Below, one piece after another: positions 43,935 to 52,448 of a DNA stretch of 64,000 nt. Source of the stretch: Palsa-504 sp963795795 (GTDB taxonomy: Bacteria; Actinomycetota; Actinomycetes; Streptosporangiales; Streptosporangiaceae); contig CAWCJS010000004.1 in NCBI GenBank assembly GCA_963795795.1, positions 1 through 64,000 on the forward strand, given 5' to 3'. The notes below the pieces were generated by a model. It was not told where the DNA came from and ran no database searches. It saw only the letters and a list, made by a program, of their open reading frames with translations. Every line of letters starts with the position of its first letter. Within the stretch, counting starts at the first letter, position 1. The translations under genes were made by a program, and so were the position numbers.

Positions 43935-45131
43935 TTAGCGCTGACCCGGCCAGCCGGTGTAGGCCTCGGCGAGATAGGTCGATCCCGCCACGGAGTTGAC
44001 CACGGACTTCAGTTCCCCGACTTGTCGCCGGGTGTCGAACGGCGCGGCGTTCGGAAGATGATGAAGCATGGTCGTCATCCAGTAGGAGAAGTGCTGCGCC
44101 CGCCAGACGCGGGCCAGAGCCCGCGGACCGTAGTCGTCCAGCGCGTCGGGCTCCTTGTTCCGGATGGCTCGCTCCAGCACCTCGGCCAGGACGCGGACGT
44201 CGGCGATGGCCAGGTTGAGGCCCTTGGCGCCGGTGGGGGGCACGGTGTGGGCGGCGTCGCCGGCCAGGAGCAGGTTGCCGTATCTCATCGGCTCGCTGAC
44301 GAAGCTGCGGAACCCGAGGACCAGCTGCTCGACGATCGGCCCTTCCTGGAGCGCGAAGCCGTCTTCGCCCGCTACGCGGGCCTGGAACTCGGCCCAGATA
44401 CGGTCTGGCGACCAGGCCGCGGCATCCTCGCTCGGGTCGCACTGGAAGTACATTCGCTGCAGGACGTCACTGCGCTGGCTGATCAGCGCGAATCCTCGCA
44501 CGGAATGGGTGTAGACGAGCTCGGGAGCGCTGCGCGGCGCCTCGGCCAGGATGCCGAACCAGGCGAACGGGTACTCGCGGAAGTAGTGTCGCCGCTCGCT
44601 CTCGGGGACCTGCATCCGGCAGATGCTGTGCGACCCGTCCGCGCCGACGAGATAGGCGCACCGGATCTCGTGCTGCGCGCCGGTTTCGTCGGTGAACATG
44701 ATGCCGGGCTGGTCGGACGTGATGTCGATTACCTTTGTCCCGCCCACGCCGAAGCGGACGTCCCCGCCGTCGCGCTCGCGGGCATCGGCCAGGTCGACGA
44801 ACACGTCGTTCTGCGGGTAGAGCCACACCGACTCCCCCACCAGGGCCTGGAAGTCGATGCGGTGGCTGACGCCCTCGAAGCGAAGGGAGATGCCGGCGTG
44901 CTCGTGGCCGTGGGTCAGGACGCGGTCCGACACCCCCGATTCGACCAGGAGCCGGACGCTGTCTCGTTCGAGGATGCCGGCCCGCACGGTTTCCGCGATG
45001 TCGAGCCGGGTGCGGTGGTCGATGACTACTGAGCCGATCCCGCACAGGGAGAGCAAGTGAGAGAGCAGCAGGCCGGCGGGGCCTGCGCCGACGATGCCGA
45101 CCTCGGTCACCGTGAGCTGGCGATGGGTCAT
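43935..45131 (-). CDS. pobA: 4-hydroxybenzoate 3-monooxygenase
   Basis: 398 residues, as in PobA. FAD-binding motif VGIVGAGPAGLLLSHLL at the N-terminus, the second flavin/NADPH motif YLVGADGSHS, and the DG/GD motif LLLAGDAAHTVPPTGAKGLN. Converts 4-hydroxybenzoate to protocatechuate with NAD(P)H and oxygen. It is the last gene of the minus-strand catabolic region and links aldehyde-derived benzoates to ring cleavage. Ring-cleavage genes are not in this window. Confidence 0.92.
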   Translation of the reverse strand: MTHRQLTVTEVGIVGAGPAGLLLSHLLSLCGIGSVVIDHRTRLDIAETVRAGILERDSVRLLVESGVSDRVLTHGHEHAGISLRFEGVSHRIDFQALVGESVWLYPQNDVFVDLADARERDGGDVRFGVGGTKVIDITSDQPGIMFTDETGAQHEIRCAYLVGADGSHSICRMQVPESERRHYFREYPFAWFGILAEAPRSAPELVYTHSVRGFALISQRSDVLQRMYFQCDPSEDAAAWSPDRIWAEFQARVAGEDGFALQEGPIVEQLVLGFRSFVSEPMRYGNLLLAGDAAHTVPPTGAKGLNLAIADVRVLAEVLERAIRNKEPDALDDYGPRALARVWRAQHFSYWMTTMLHHLPNAAPFDTRRQVGELKSVVNSVAGSTYLAEAYTGWPGQR

Positions 45132-45153
45132 GGCGCGCTAGTCCGCGGCGGGT

Positions 45154-46005
45154 TCAACGCTCGTCCCACGCGTAGGACTGCCAGGGCGGGTCGAAGAAGC
45201 GCTGGCGGGACGCGCCGAGGGCGTCGATGCGCTGCACGTCGCCGGGGTCGAGGTCGAAATCCAGGACGTCCAGGTTCGCCGCCAGCCGCTCCGGCTTGGC
45301 CGTCTTGGGGATGACGACGGTCCGCGGCTTGCTTAGCAGCCAGCGCAGCGTCACCTGTCCGGCGCTCTTGCCGTGCTTGGCGCCGATCGCGGTCAGGACC
45401 GGATCGGCGAAGGCGCGGCCCTCGGCGAAGGGCGCGTAGGCGGTCAGCGTCAGGCCCTCCGCCGTCGCCAGTTCGCGCAGGGTGTCTTGCGGCAGGTAAG
45501 GATGGTGTTCGACCTGGATGGTGGCCAGCGGGGTTACGGTCAGGGCCCGGCGGACCAGCGCGGCCGGGGCGTTGCTCAGGCCGAGGGCCCGGACCACGCC
45601 GTCGGCGACCAAGGGCGCCAGCGCCCCGAAGGTTTCCTCGACGGGGACCTCGCCGTTCGGCCAGTGCATCAGCAGCAGGTCGACGTAGTCCAGGTCAAGA
45701 GCCCGGATGGAGGCCCACGCGGCGTCCACTGCGTCCCGCGCGCCCGCCAGCGTGTGCGGGAACTTCGTGGTTACGAAGACCTCGCCGCGCGGCAGCGAAC
45801 TGTCCCGCACGCCCTGACCCACCCCGGGCTCGTTGTCGTACCGCATCGCGGTGTCGATATGGCGGTATCCGACCTCCACCGCCCGGCGGACCAGCGCCCC
45901 CACCTCGTCGGGCGGGATATTGAACGTGCCGAGGCCGATCCGGGGAATGCTTACTCCCGCAGCGTTCAGGGGCGCCAGCCCGGACTGGCCAGTGAGCGGG
46001 CTCAT
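45154..46005 (-). CDS. Aldo/keto reductase
   Basis: 283 residues. TIM-barrel AKR with GLGTFNIPPDEVGALVRRAV, catalytic Asp/Tyr in IDTAMRYDNEPGVG, Lys in FVTTKFPH and His in LLLMHWP. NADPH-binding end: TVVIPKTAKPERLAANLDVL. Its ATG overlaps the isomerase stop (ATGA). It may reduce an aldehyde intermediate or a sugar phosphate; the substrate is unknown. Confidence 0.9.
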   Translation of the reverse strand: MSPLTGQSGLAPLNAAGVSIPRIGLGTFNIPPDEVGALVRRAVEVGYRHIDTAMRYDNEPGVGQGVRDSSLPRGEVFVTTKFPHTLAGARDAVDAAWASIRALDLDYVDLLLMHWPNGEVPVEETFGALAPLVADGVVRALGLSNAPAALVRRALTVTPLATIQVEHHPYLPQDTLRELATAEGLTLTAYAPFAEGRAFADPVLTAIGAKHGKSAGQVTLRWLLSKPRTVVIPKTAKPERLAANLDVLDFDLDPGDVQRIDALGASRQRFFDPPWQSYAWDER

Positions 46006-46472
46006 CGGGGCGCGTCGTATTCGTCGATGAGCGCCACCTTGGCGGCCGAGGCCGACTGGTCGTCGAACTCGTGGGTGAGCCACTCCCTGGTGAGCTTTTC
46101 CGCCAGTTCGGCGGCGATCACCCTGGCTCCGAAGCAGAGCACCTGGGCGTTGTTGGATAGCACGCTGCGCTCGACCGAGTAGGAGTCGTGGGCCACGGTG
46201 GCGCGGATGCCCTGGACCTTGTTCGCGCTGATCGCCACGCCGATCCCGGTCCCGCAGCAGAGCAGGGCCCGGTCGGCCTGGCCCGAGCGGACCGCCTGGG
46301 CCGCGTTGAAGCCGACGTGCGGGTACGGGAGGTCGTCCGCGGGCGAATCGACCCCGAGGTCGATGACCTCCGCGACTCGCTCGTCGGACTGGAGCACGGC
46401 CTTGAGCCTCTCCTTCAGCGGGTAGCCGGCGTTGTCCGCGCCGACGACGATGGTGAGTGGCTTGCGGCTCAT
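46002..46472 (-). CDS. RpiB/LacAB-family sugar-phosphate isomerase
   Basis: 156 residues. VVGADNAGYPLKERL at the start, catalytic-site motif ALLCCGTGIGVAISANKVQG, and RATVAHDSYSVERSVLSNNA. Family members isomerise ribose 5-phosphate or tetrose phosphates. It is in an operon with an aldo/keto reductase and an aldehyde dehydrogenase, an unusual place for the housekeeping RpiB, so a specialised tetrose or pentose phosphate is possible. Confidence 0.86.
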   Translation of the reverse strand: MSRKPLTIVVGADNAGYPLKERLKAVLQSDERVAEVIDLGVDSPADDLPYPHVGFNAAQAVRSGQADRALLCCGTGIGVAISANKVQGIRATVAHDSYSVERSVLSNNAQVLCFGARVIAAELAEKLTREWLTHEFDDQSASAAKVALIDEYDAPR

Positions 46473-46485
46473 GGGTCGGGCTCCT

Positions 46486-47940
46486 CTAGAACGGGTACGG
46501 CGCGATGTCCGGGCGGACCGTGAGCCACTGGGTTTCGGTGAAGGCCTCGATGTTCGCCTGCGCGCCGCCGAAGCGCGATCCGGTGCCCGAAGCCGCGACG
46601 CCGCCGAACGGCGCGTTGGCCTCGTCGCTCACCGTCTGCTCGTTGATGTGGACGATGCCGCTGGGGATGGCGTCGGCGAGCCGCATCGCCTGGCCGACGT
46701 CGCCGAGGATGCCGAGGGACAGCCCGTACTCGGCGTCCCTGGCCATCGTGATCGCCTCGTCGACGCGGCTGAACGGCAGGACGGGCGCCACCGGGCCGAA
46801 GATCTCCTCGCGCCAGGCGGCCATGTCCGGGCGGACCTCGGCCAGCACGGTGGGCCGGTAAAACAGGCCCTCGTAGGTGCCGCCGGCCGCGAGCCGGGCC
46901 CCGCTGTCCACCGCCTGCTGCACGATGGCATCGACCTTGTCCAGCTGGGACTTGTCGATGATCGGGCCGAGCGCCACCTGCGCGGCGGCCGGGTTGCCGA
47001 CCGGCAGGTGTTCGGCGGTGGCGGCGAGCGCGTCCACGTAGGCGTCGTGCAGGCTCTCGTGCACCACGTGGCGGCCGGTGGTCATGCAGATCTGCCCCTG
47101 GTGCATGAACGACCCGAACGCGCCGGCGGACACCGCCTTCTTGAGGTCGGCGCCGGGCAGGACGATCAGCGCGTTGTTCCCGCCCAGCTCGAGGTGCGCG
47201 CGCTTGAGGTGCTGGGCGGCCAGGGCCCCGACCGCGCGGCCGGCGTTCGTGGACCCGGTGAACGACACCACCCGCACCTGCGGCGCGGTGATCGTGGCCT
47301 CGCCGGTCTCCCGTCCGCCCGGCAGCAGCTGGAGCAGGCCGTCCGGGAGCCCAGCCGCCCGGAACACCTGCATCAGCGTGACGCCCCCGGACACCGCGGT
47401 CCGCGGGTCCGGCTTGAGGAGCACCGCGTTGCCGAGGGCCAGCGCCGGGGCGACCGACCGGATCGACAGGATAAGCGGGAAGTTGAATGGCGCGATGACG
47501 CTGACGACGCCCACCGGGCGGCGCCGGGCAAAGCTCCACCGCGGCTCGTTGCTGGCCAGCACCTCTCCCAGGGGATGGCTGGGCAGCGCGGCGGCCTCGT
47601 AGCATTCCTGCGCGGCGATCGCGGTCTCCAGGGCGGCCTTCGGCGGGATGGCGCCGGTCTCGCGGATGATCCACCCGCCGATCTCCTCGGCGTGCTGTTC
47701 CCAGAGCGAGCCGGCCTGGCGCAGGATCGCCGCCCGCTCGGTCGGCGGCGCCGCTTGCCAGGACTCTTGCGCGGCGGCGGCCAGCTCCGCCGCCTTTTTT
47801 ACGTCCGGCGGGCTGGCGCTGCCGATCGTCCCCAGTTGCTCGCCGGTGGCAGGCTCGGTGACCCGGATCGGCTCGCCGCCGCCTGCGGTCCAGCCGCTGA
47901 CGAAAATCGTGCCTTCCCAGTCGTGGCCCAGGAAACTCAT
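46486..47940 (-). CDS. Aldehyde dehydrogenase, vanillin/benzaldehyde type
   Basis: 484 residues from ATG 47940. NAD-binding region VSFTGSTNAGRAVG, catalytic Glu in HLELGGNNALIV, catalytic Cys in MHQGQICMTTGRHV. The segment IAPFNFPLILSIRSVAPALA resembles benzaldehyde and vanillin dehydrogenases. Likely oxidises an aromatic aldehyde to the acid that PobA then hydroxylates. Located 13 bp upstream of the isomerase gene, same strand. Confidence 0.88.
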   Translation of the reverse strand: MSFLGHDWEGTIFVSGWTAGGGEPIRVTEPATGEQLGTIGSASPPDVKKAAELAAAAQESWQAAPPTERAAILRQAGSLWEQHAEEIGGWIIRETGAIPPKAALETAIAAQECYEAAALPSHPLGEVLASNEPRWSFARRRPVGVVSVIAPFNFPLILSIRSVAPALALGNAVLLKPDPRTAVSGGVTLMQVFRAAGLPDGLLQLLPGGRETGEATITAPQVRVVSFTGSTNAGRAVGALAAQHLKRAHLELGGNNALIVLPGADLKKAVSAGAFGSFMHQGQICMTTGRHVVHESLHDAYVDALAATAEHLPVGNPAAAQVALGPIIDKSQLDKVDAIVQQAVDSGARLAAGGTYEGLFYRPTVLAEVRPDMAAWREEIFGPVAPVLPFSRVDEAITMARDAEYGLSLGILGDVGQAMRLADAIPSGIVHINEQTVSDEANAPFGGVAASGTGSRFGGAQANIEAFTETQWLTVRPDIAPYPF

Positions 47941-47988
47941 CGCGTGTGCTCCAGAGGAATCAAAGGGGTGCGGGATCATGGCCGGCGC

Positions 47989-48771
47989 TCACCGGCCGGA
48001 CCAGCGGGGCGGGCGCTTCTCGACGAAGGCGCGGACGCCCTCCACCCGGTCTTCGCTGAGGTAGGGGTTGGGTCCGACGTTCAGCCGCAGCGCGACCGGC
48101 ACCGGCAGGTCCCAGCCCTTGGTGGCCATTTCCTTGTAGCGGCGCAGCGTCAGCGGGGCGTTGGCGGTGATCTCGGCGGCGAGCCCGCGCACCTCGGCGT
48201 CGAAGTTCTCCCGGCTGACGACGCGGTTGACCAGGCCGAGCTGGTGCGCTTCTTCGGCGGTGATCGAGCGCCCGGTGTACAGGAGCTCGAGCGCGATCGC
48301 GCGCGGGATGAGCCGGGGCAGCAGCACCGAGCCGAGGTTGGCGCCCATGCCGCGCTTGGCCTCGGGCAAGCCGATCAGGGCCCCGGAAACCGCGACCCGC
48401 AGGTCGCAGGAGAGCATCAGCTCGCAGCCGCCGGCCACGGCGGCGCCGTTGACGGCGGCGATCGTGGGCTTGGGCGTCTCGAGGATCACCTCGAACACGT
48501 TCCGGTGGGTGCCGGTCATCGGGACCGCGATGTCGCGGCCAGCCCGGGCCGTCTCGTCCATTTCCTTGAGGTCGCCGCCCGCGCAGAAGGCGCGGTCGCC
48601 GGTGCCGGTCAGCACGACCGCCCACACGTCCGGGTCCTCGCCGGCCCGGACGAACGCGGCGATGAGCTCCTCGGTGGTCTGGACGGCCATCGCGTTGCGC
48701 CGTTCCGGCCGGTCGATCCGGATCCAGGCGGTGCGGTCCTCGACCTCGTACACCACGTGCTGATCGGCCAC
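47989..48771 (-). CDS. Enoyl-CoA hydratase/isomerase family protein
   Basis: 260 residues of the crotonase fold. Oxyanion-hole segments DRAFCAGGDLKEMDE and AAVNGAAVAGGCELMLSCDL are present, and the catalytic region is GLPEAKRGMGANLGS (one Glu retained). Could hydrate an enoyl-CoA or act as a hydroxycinnamoyl-CoA hydratase-lyase that releases aromatic aldehyde. Located next to the aldehyde dehydrogenase gene, which favours the latter, but sequence alone does not decide. Confidence 0.85.
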   Translation of the reverse strand: MADQHVVYEVEDRTAWIRIDRPERRNAMAVQTTEELIAAFVRAGEDPDVWAVVLTGTGDRAFCAGGDLKEMDETARAGRDIAVPMTGTHRNVFEVILETPKPTIAAVNGAAVAGGCELMLSCDLRVAVSGALIGLPEAKRGMGANLGSVLLPRLIPRAIALELLYTGRSITAEEAHQLGLVNRVVSRENFDAEVRGLAAEITANAPLTLRRYKEMATKGWDLPVPVALRLNVGPNPYLSEDRVEGVRAFVEKRPPRWSGR

Positions 48772-48850
48772 TAATGCACCCTCTTTCGCGTGGGCATCGC
48801 CAGGGTGCTCGTCGGGATCCGGGGGGAGCCGGGGAGATGGCCTGGATCGG

Positions 48851-50089
48851 TCATGGCGTCGCCGTCTGCTGGCTGGCGGGCCCGGGCGTGACCTGGGCGA
48901 CCTGGTCGCGGATCAGTTCGGCGATCTCTGCTGGGTCGCGGCCTAGATCGGCGAGGACCGCGGCGGTGTCGGCGCCGAGGGCCGGCGGGGCGTTGCGGTG
49001 CGGCAGGTACGCGCCGTCGAAGGTGACCGGGAGGTTCACCACCGAGAAGCCGGGGACACGGTCGTGCGCCAGCGGGCTGATCGCGCCGATGGCCGTGACC
49101 TGCTCGTCGGCCACCACCTCGGTCAGCGTCTGGACCGGGGCGCACGGTACTCCCGCGGCGCCGAGCCGGTTCAGGACCTCCGCGGTGGTGAAGCCGCCGG
49201 TGACCGCGCTCAGCTCGGCTTCGACCGAGCTACGGGAGCGGACCCGCTCGCCGTTGGTGCGGAACCCCTCCTTGTCCCGCAGGGGCGCGGCGTCGAGCGC
49301 CTCGCAGAGCCTGGCCCACGCCACGTCGTTCCCGGCCGACATGAACACGTAGCCGTCCCTGGTCGGGTACGCCCCGTAGGGGACGACGCCTGACAGCCCG
49401 GAGCCGAGCCGGGGGGGCGGCGGGTTGCCGGCCAGGACGGTGAGCAGCGGCATGCTGAGCCAGGTCAGGGCGGTCTGCAGAAGCGACAGCTGGACGTGGC
49501 AGCCCTGGCCGGTCGCATCACGCCGGCGCAGCGCCTCGTAGACGGCCAGCACCGCCCACATGCCTGTGCCCATGTCGAGTAGCGACACGGGAACCCGGGA
49601 CGGCGGGCCGCTGTCCTGCCCGGTGATGCTGACGATTCCGCTGTAGGCCTGCAGCAGCGGGTCGTAGCCGGGCTGCCCGGCGCGCGGGCCGTCCGGACCG
49701 AACCCGGTCATCTCGATGTTGATCAGCCGCGGGTTGAGCTGGCGCAGGTCGGCCGCGGCGAACCCGGCCGCCGCGAGCGCGCCGGGCCGCAGATTGTGCA
49801 GCACTACGTCCGCGGACTTGATCAGGTCCTCGAGCACCTTCCGCCCGCGCGGGTCTTTGTAGTCCAGCGCCAGCGACTGCTTGTTCCGGTTGAGCGCTAG
49901 GAACGTGACGCTCTCGCCGTCCCAGTGCGGCGGCGCCCAGCTCCGGCTGTCGTCCCCCTGGCCTACCCGCTCGACCTTGATCACGTCGGCGCCGAGGTCA
50001 CCGAGGATCTGGCCGGCCATGGGCGCGGCCACGCTGGTCCCGATCTCGACCACCCGCAGGCCTTGCAGCGATCCGGTCGGCGCGGTCAT
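48851..50089 (-). CDS. CaiB/BaiF family III CoA-transferase
   Basis: 412 residues. The start LRVVEIGTSVAAPMAGQILG and DLGADVIKVERVGQGDDSR are typical, as is NRNKQSLALDYKDPRGRKVL. The catalytic Asp lies in SLLDMGTGMWAVLA. Moves CoA from one acid to another, forming a CoA thioester for further metabolism. Its ATG overlaps the stop of the HMG-CoA-lyase-like gene, so the two are coupled. Confidence 0.9.
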   Translation of the reverse strand: MTAPTGSLQGLRVVEIGTSVAAPMAGQILGDLGADVIKVERVGQGDDSRSWAPPHWDGESVTFLALNRNKQSLALDYKDPRGRKVLEDLIKSADVVLHNLRPGALAAAGFAAADLRQLNPRLINIEMTGFGPDGPRAGQPGYDPLLQAYSGIVSITGQDSGPPSRVPVSLLDMGTGMWAVLAVYEALRRRDATGQGCHVQLSLLQTALTWLSMPLLTVLAGNPPPPRLGSGLSGVVPYGAYPTRDGYVFMSAGNDVAWARLCEALDAAPLRDKEGFRTNGERVRSRSSVEAELSAVTGGFTTAEVLNRLGAAGVPCAPVQTLTEVVADEQVTAIGAISPLAHDRVPGFSVVNLPVTFDGAYLPHRNAPPALGADTAAVLADLGRDPAEIAELIRDQVAQVTPGPASQQTATP

Positions 50090-51228
50090 GAGGTCTCCTC
50101 AGGTGGCTGGATCTGCTCCTCCACCGCGTCCCGCGCGGCGGAACGGATCGGCGCCTTCCACGGCGCCGGTGCGCCGGCGTAGACTCCCGGCCCGAGCCGG
50201 AAGTGCTGCGCCTGCTCGATGGTCTCGACCAGGGGCATGTCCATCGGGTACAGCGCGTCCGGACCTGGCCGCGGGCCCGCCTTCGACACGTGGCCGTAGA
50301 GTTCGTGGCCGACGACCCGTTCGGCCAGGTGCGCCGCCTCGATCAGGGCGGCCAGGTCAATGCCGGTGTCGATGCCCTCGCCCGCGAGGAAATGGACCAG
50401 GTCCTCGGTGGGGATCATCTTCGTGGCGCGCCCGTTGCCGCAGTAGGGGCAGCCGCCCATGCCCCCGACCGAGGCGTCGATGATCAGCTTGTGCCGCTGG
50501 TCCAGCTCGCCCAGCGCGGCGTACGCGGAGGGGAGCGCGGCGCCGCGCCCGTCGTGCAGGTGCAGGTGGATGGTGCGAACCGACGGCCAGCGCCGGACCA
50601 TCTCGCGGACCTGTGACCGCACCGCGCGCGGGGTGTTCCAGCTCATCGGGTCGCCGAGGTAGATGCCGGTCGTCGTGATCCCGATCTCGGACCAGGCGTC
50701 CATCTGAAGCTCGATACACTCGGCGCGCTGCTGCTCGGTGAACTCGCCGAGCCAGTTCGACCCCCAGGCGGCGTTGACGGCCACGATGGCCTCGGTGGCC
50801 CCGGTGTCAGCAGCGGCCCGCACGATCTGGGGCAGGGCGGCGACCTCGTCGGCTGCGGTCCGCGCGGTGTTGCGCTGGACGAAGACGTCGCACAGGTGGA
50901 CCATCGACCGGCCGTACCCGTCGGGCGGCGCCAGCGGCGGGACGAACGCGGCGCGGCGTTGCGCGCCCTGGGCGTTCAGCGCCAGCGCGGTGTAGGTGAC
51001 GGCCGGGTTCGGGGTGAACTTGGCCAGGATCTCCTCGATAGACGCCATCTGCGGCACCCACCGGGGGCTGACGAACGACCCGACCACGATGTGGCGCAGG
51101 CCGGTCGCCGACAGCGCGTCGAGCAGGTCGACCTTGGCGGCGACGCTGATGCCGGCGCTCTCGATCTGCATGCCCTCGCGCATGCCTTCCTCGATGATCT
51201 CCACATCGGGACGCGCGGGCGGTGTCAT
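50086..51228 (-). CDS. HMG-CoA lyase-like (DRE-TIM) enzyme
   Basis: 380 residues from ATG 51228. The substrate/metal-binding start IIEEGMREGMQIES corresponds to the RDGxQ motif of the DRE-TIM family with Glu for Asp. Metal His pair in TIHLHLHDGRG and the Cys-Gly loop GGCPYCGNGRATKM support an HMG-CoA or related acyl-CoA lyase. The pairing with a CoA-transferase suggests activation of a 3-hydroxy-3-methyl acid followed by cleavage to acetyl-CoA or pyruvate. Confidence 0.84.
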   Translation of the reverse strand: MTPPARPDVEIIEEGMREGMQIESAGISVAAKVDLLDALSATGLRHIVVGSFVSPRWVPQMASIEEILAKFTPNPAVTYTALALNAQGAQRRAAFVPPLAPPDGYGRSMVHLCDVFVQRNTARTAADEVAALPQIVRAAADTGATEAIVAVNAAWGSNWLGEFTEQQRAECIELQMDAWSEIGITTTGIYLGDPMSWNTPRAVRSQVREMVRRWPSVRTIHLHLHDGRGAALPSAYAALGELDQRHKLIIDASVGGMGGCPYCGNGRATKMIPTEDLVHFLAGEGIDTGIDLAALIEAAHLAERVVGHELYGHVSKAGPRPGPDALYPMDMPLVETIEQAQHFRLGPGVYAGAPAPWKAPIRSAARDAVEEQIQPPEETS

Positions 51229-51278
51229 GGGGTTGGTCCTCCGGGACGCACGGGCGGTGTCATGGCTGTCCTCCGTGG

Positions 51279-52448
51279 TCAGTACGACTTGGGCAGGCCG
51301 AGGGTGCCGTGCGCGATCTGCGCGAGCACGAGGTTGTTGCTGATCGGGGCGATGGACGGCAGGCGCGCCTCGCGGAACCGGCGTTCGATGCCGTACTCCT
51401 CGGCGACGCCGTATCCGCCGAAGGTGTCCATCGCCGCGTTGGCGGCCGCCCACAACGCCTGGGAGGAGAGCAGCTTGCAGGCGTTCACCTCGAAGGCCGG
51501 GTTCTGCCCCTCCTCGAACAACTTCGCGGCCTGCCACCGCATCAGGCTGGCGGCCTGCAGGTTCGCGTACGCCTGGGCCAGCGGGAACTGGATGCCCTGG
51601 TTCTTGCCGATCGGCCGGCCGAAGACCTCGCGCTGATTGGCGTATTCGACCGCGCGGTCGATGAAGTACAGCCCGGCGCCGATGTACTCGGACGAGACGA
51701 GGATCCGTTCGGCGTTCATGCCGGACAGGATGTAGCGGAAGCCCTTACCCTCCTCGCCGATCAGGTTCTCGGCTGGGACCTGCAGGTCACGGATCGTCAG
51801 CTCGTTGGTCTCGTGGTTGACCATGGTGCGGATCGGGCGGGCCTCGATCTGGCCGGCGTCGATGGCCTGCGGCAGATCGACGAGCAGCACGCTCATCCCG
51901 TCGTGCTTGCGCGCCACATCCTCGTAGCGGGTGGTCCGGCACAGCAGCAGCATCAGGTCGGAGTGCTGGACCCGCGAGATGAAGATCTTGCTGCCGTTGA
52001 CCACGTAGTGGTCGCCTTCGCGGCGGGCAAAGGTCCGGATCCGGGTGGTGTCGCTGCCGGCGTCGGGCTCGGTGACGCCGAACGACTGCAGGCGGAGCTT
52101 TCCTGCCGCGATGTCCGGCAGGTAGCGGCCCTTCTGCTCCTCGCTGCCGTGGCGGAGCACCGTGCCCATCGTGTACATCTGGGCGTGCGCGGCCCCGGTC
52201 GAGCACCCGGCACGCTCCAGCGTCTCCATGATCACGGCGGCGTCGCTGATCGTCCCGCCGCCGCCGCCGTACTCCTCGGGGATCAGCACCGCCAGCCAGC
52301 CCGCGTCCGTCAGCGCCTTGACGAACTCGTCGGGGTAGCGCTGCGCCGCGTCGACTTCGGTCCAGTACGCCTGGTCGAATTGCTCGGCGAGGCCGGCCAG
52401 GGCCTCGGCCAGGTCCTGGTGGTGCTCGGGCAGGTTGCTGTTCATCAT
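51279..52448 (-). CDS. Acyl-CoA dehydrogenase
   Basis: 389 residues, normal length. FAD/substrate signatures LQSFGVTEPDAGSDTTRIRT and GDHYVVNGSKIFISRVQHSD. C-terminal domain has the repeat MDTFGGYGVAEEYGIERRFR. Oxidises an acyl-CoA to the 2-enoyl-CoA, probably the substrate of the hydratase downstream. Its start overlaps the stop of the decarboxylase gene by four bases. Confidence 0.92.
   Translation of the reverse strand: MMNSNLPEHHQDLAEALAGLAEQFDQAYWTEVDAAQRYPDEFVKALTDAGWLAVLIPEEYGGGGGTISDAAVIMETLERAGCSTGAAHAQMYTMGTVLRHGSEEQKGRYLPDIAAGKLRLQSFGVTEPDAGSDTTRIRTFARREGDHYVVNGSKIFISRVQHSDLMLLLCRTTRYEDVARKHDGMSVLLVDLPQAIDAGQIEARPIRTMVNHETNELTIRDLQVPAENLIGEEGKGFRYILSGMNAERILVSSEYIGAGLYFIDRAVEYANQREVFGRPIGKNQGIQFPLAQAYANLQAASLMRWQAAKLFEEGQNPAFEVNACKLLSSQALWAAANAAMDTFGGYGVAEEYGIERRFREARLPSIAPISNNLVLAQIAHGTLGLPKSY

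Noticed and set aside
46432..48774. A 780-residue open frame on the plus strand
   Set aside because: It runs antisense to the aldehyde dehydrogenase and enoyl-CoA hydratase genes, is rich in Arg/Gly/Asp repeats typical of high-GC shadows, and has no domain.
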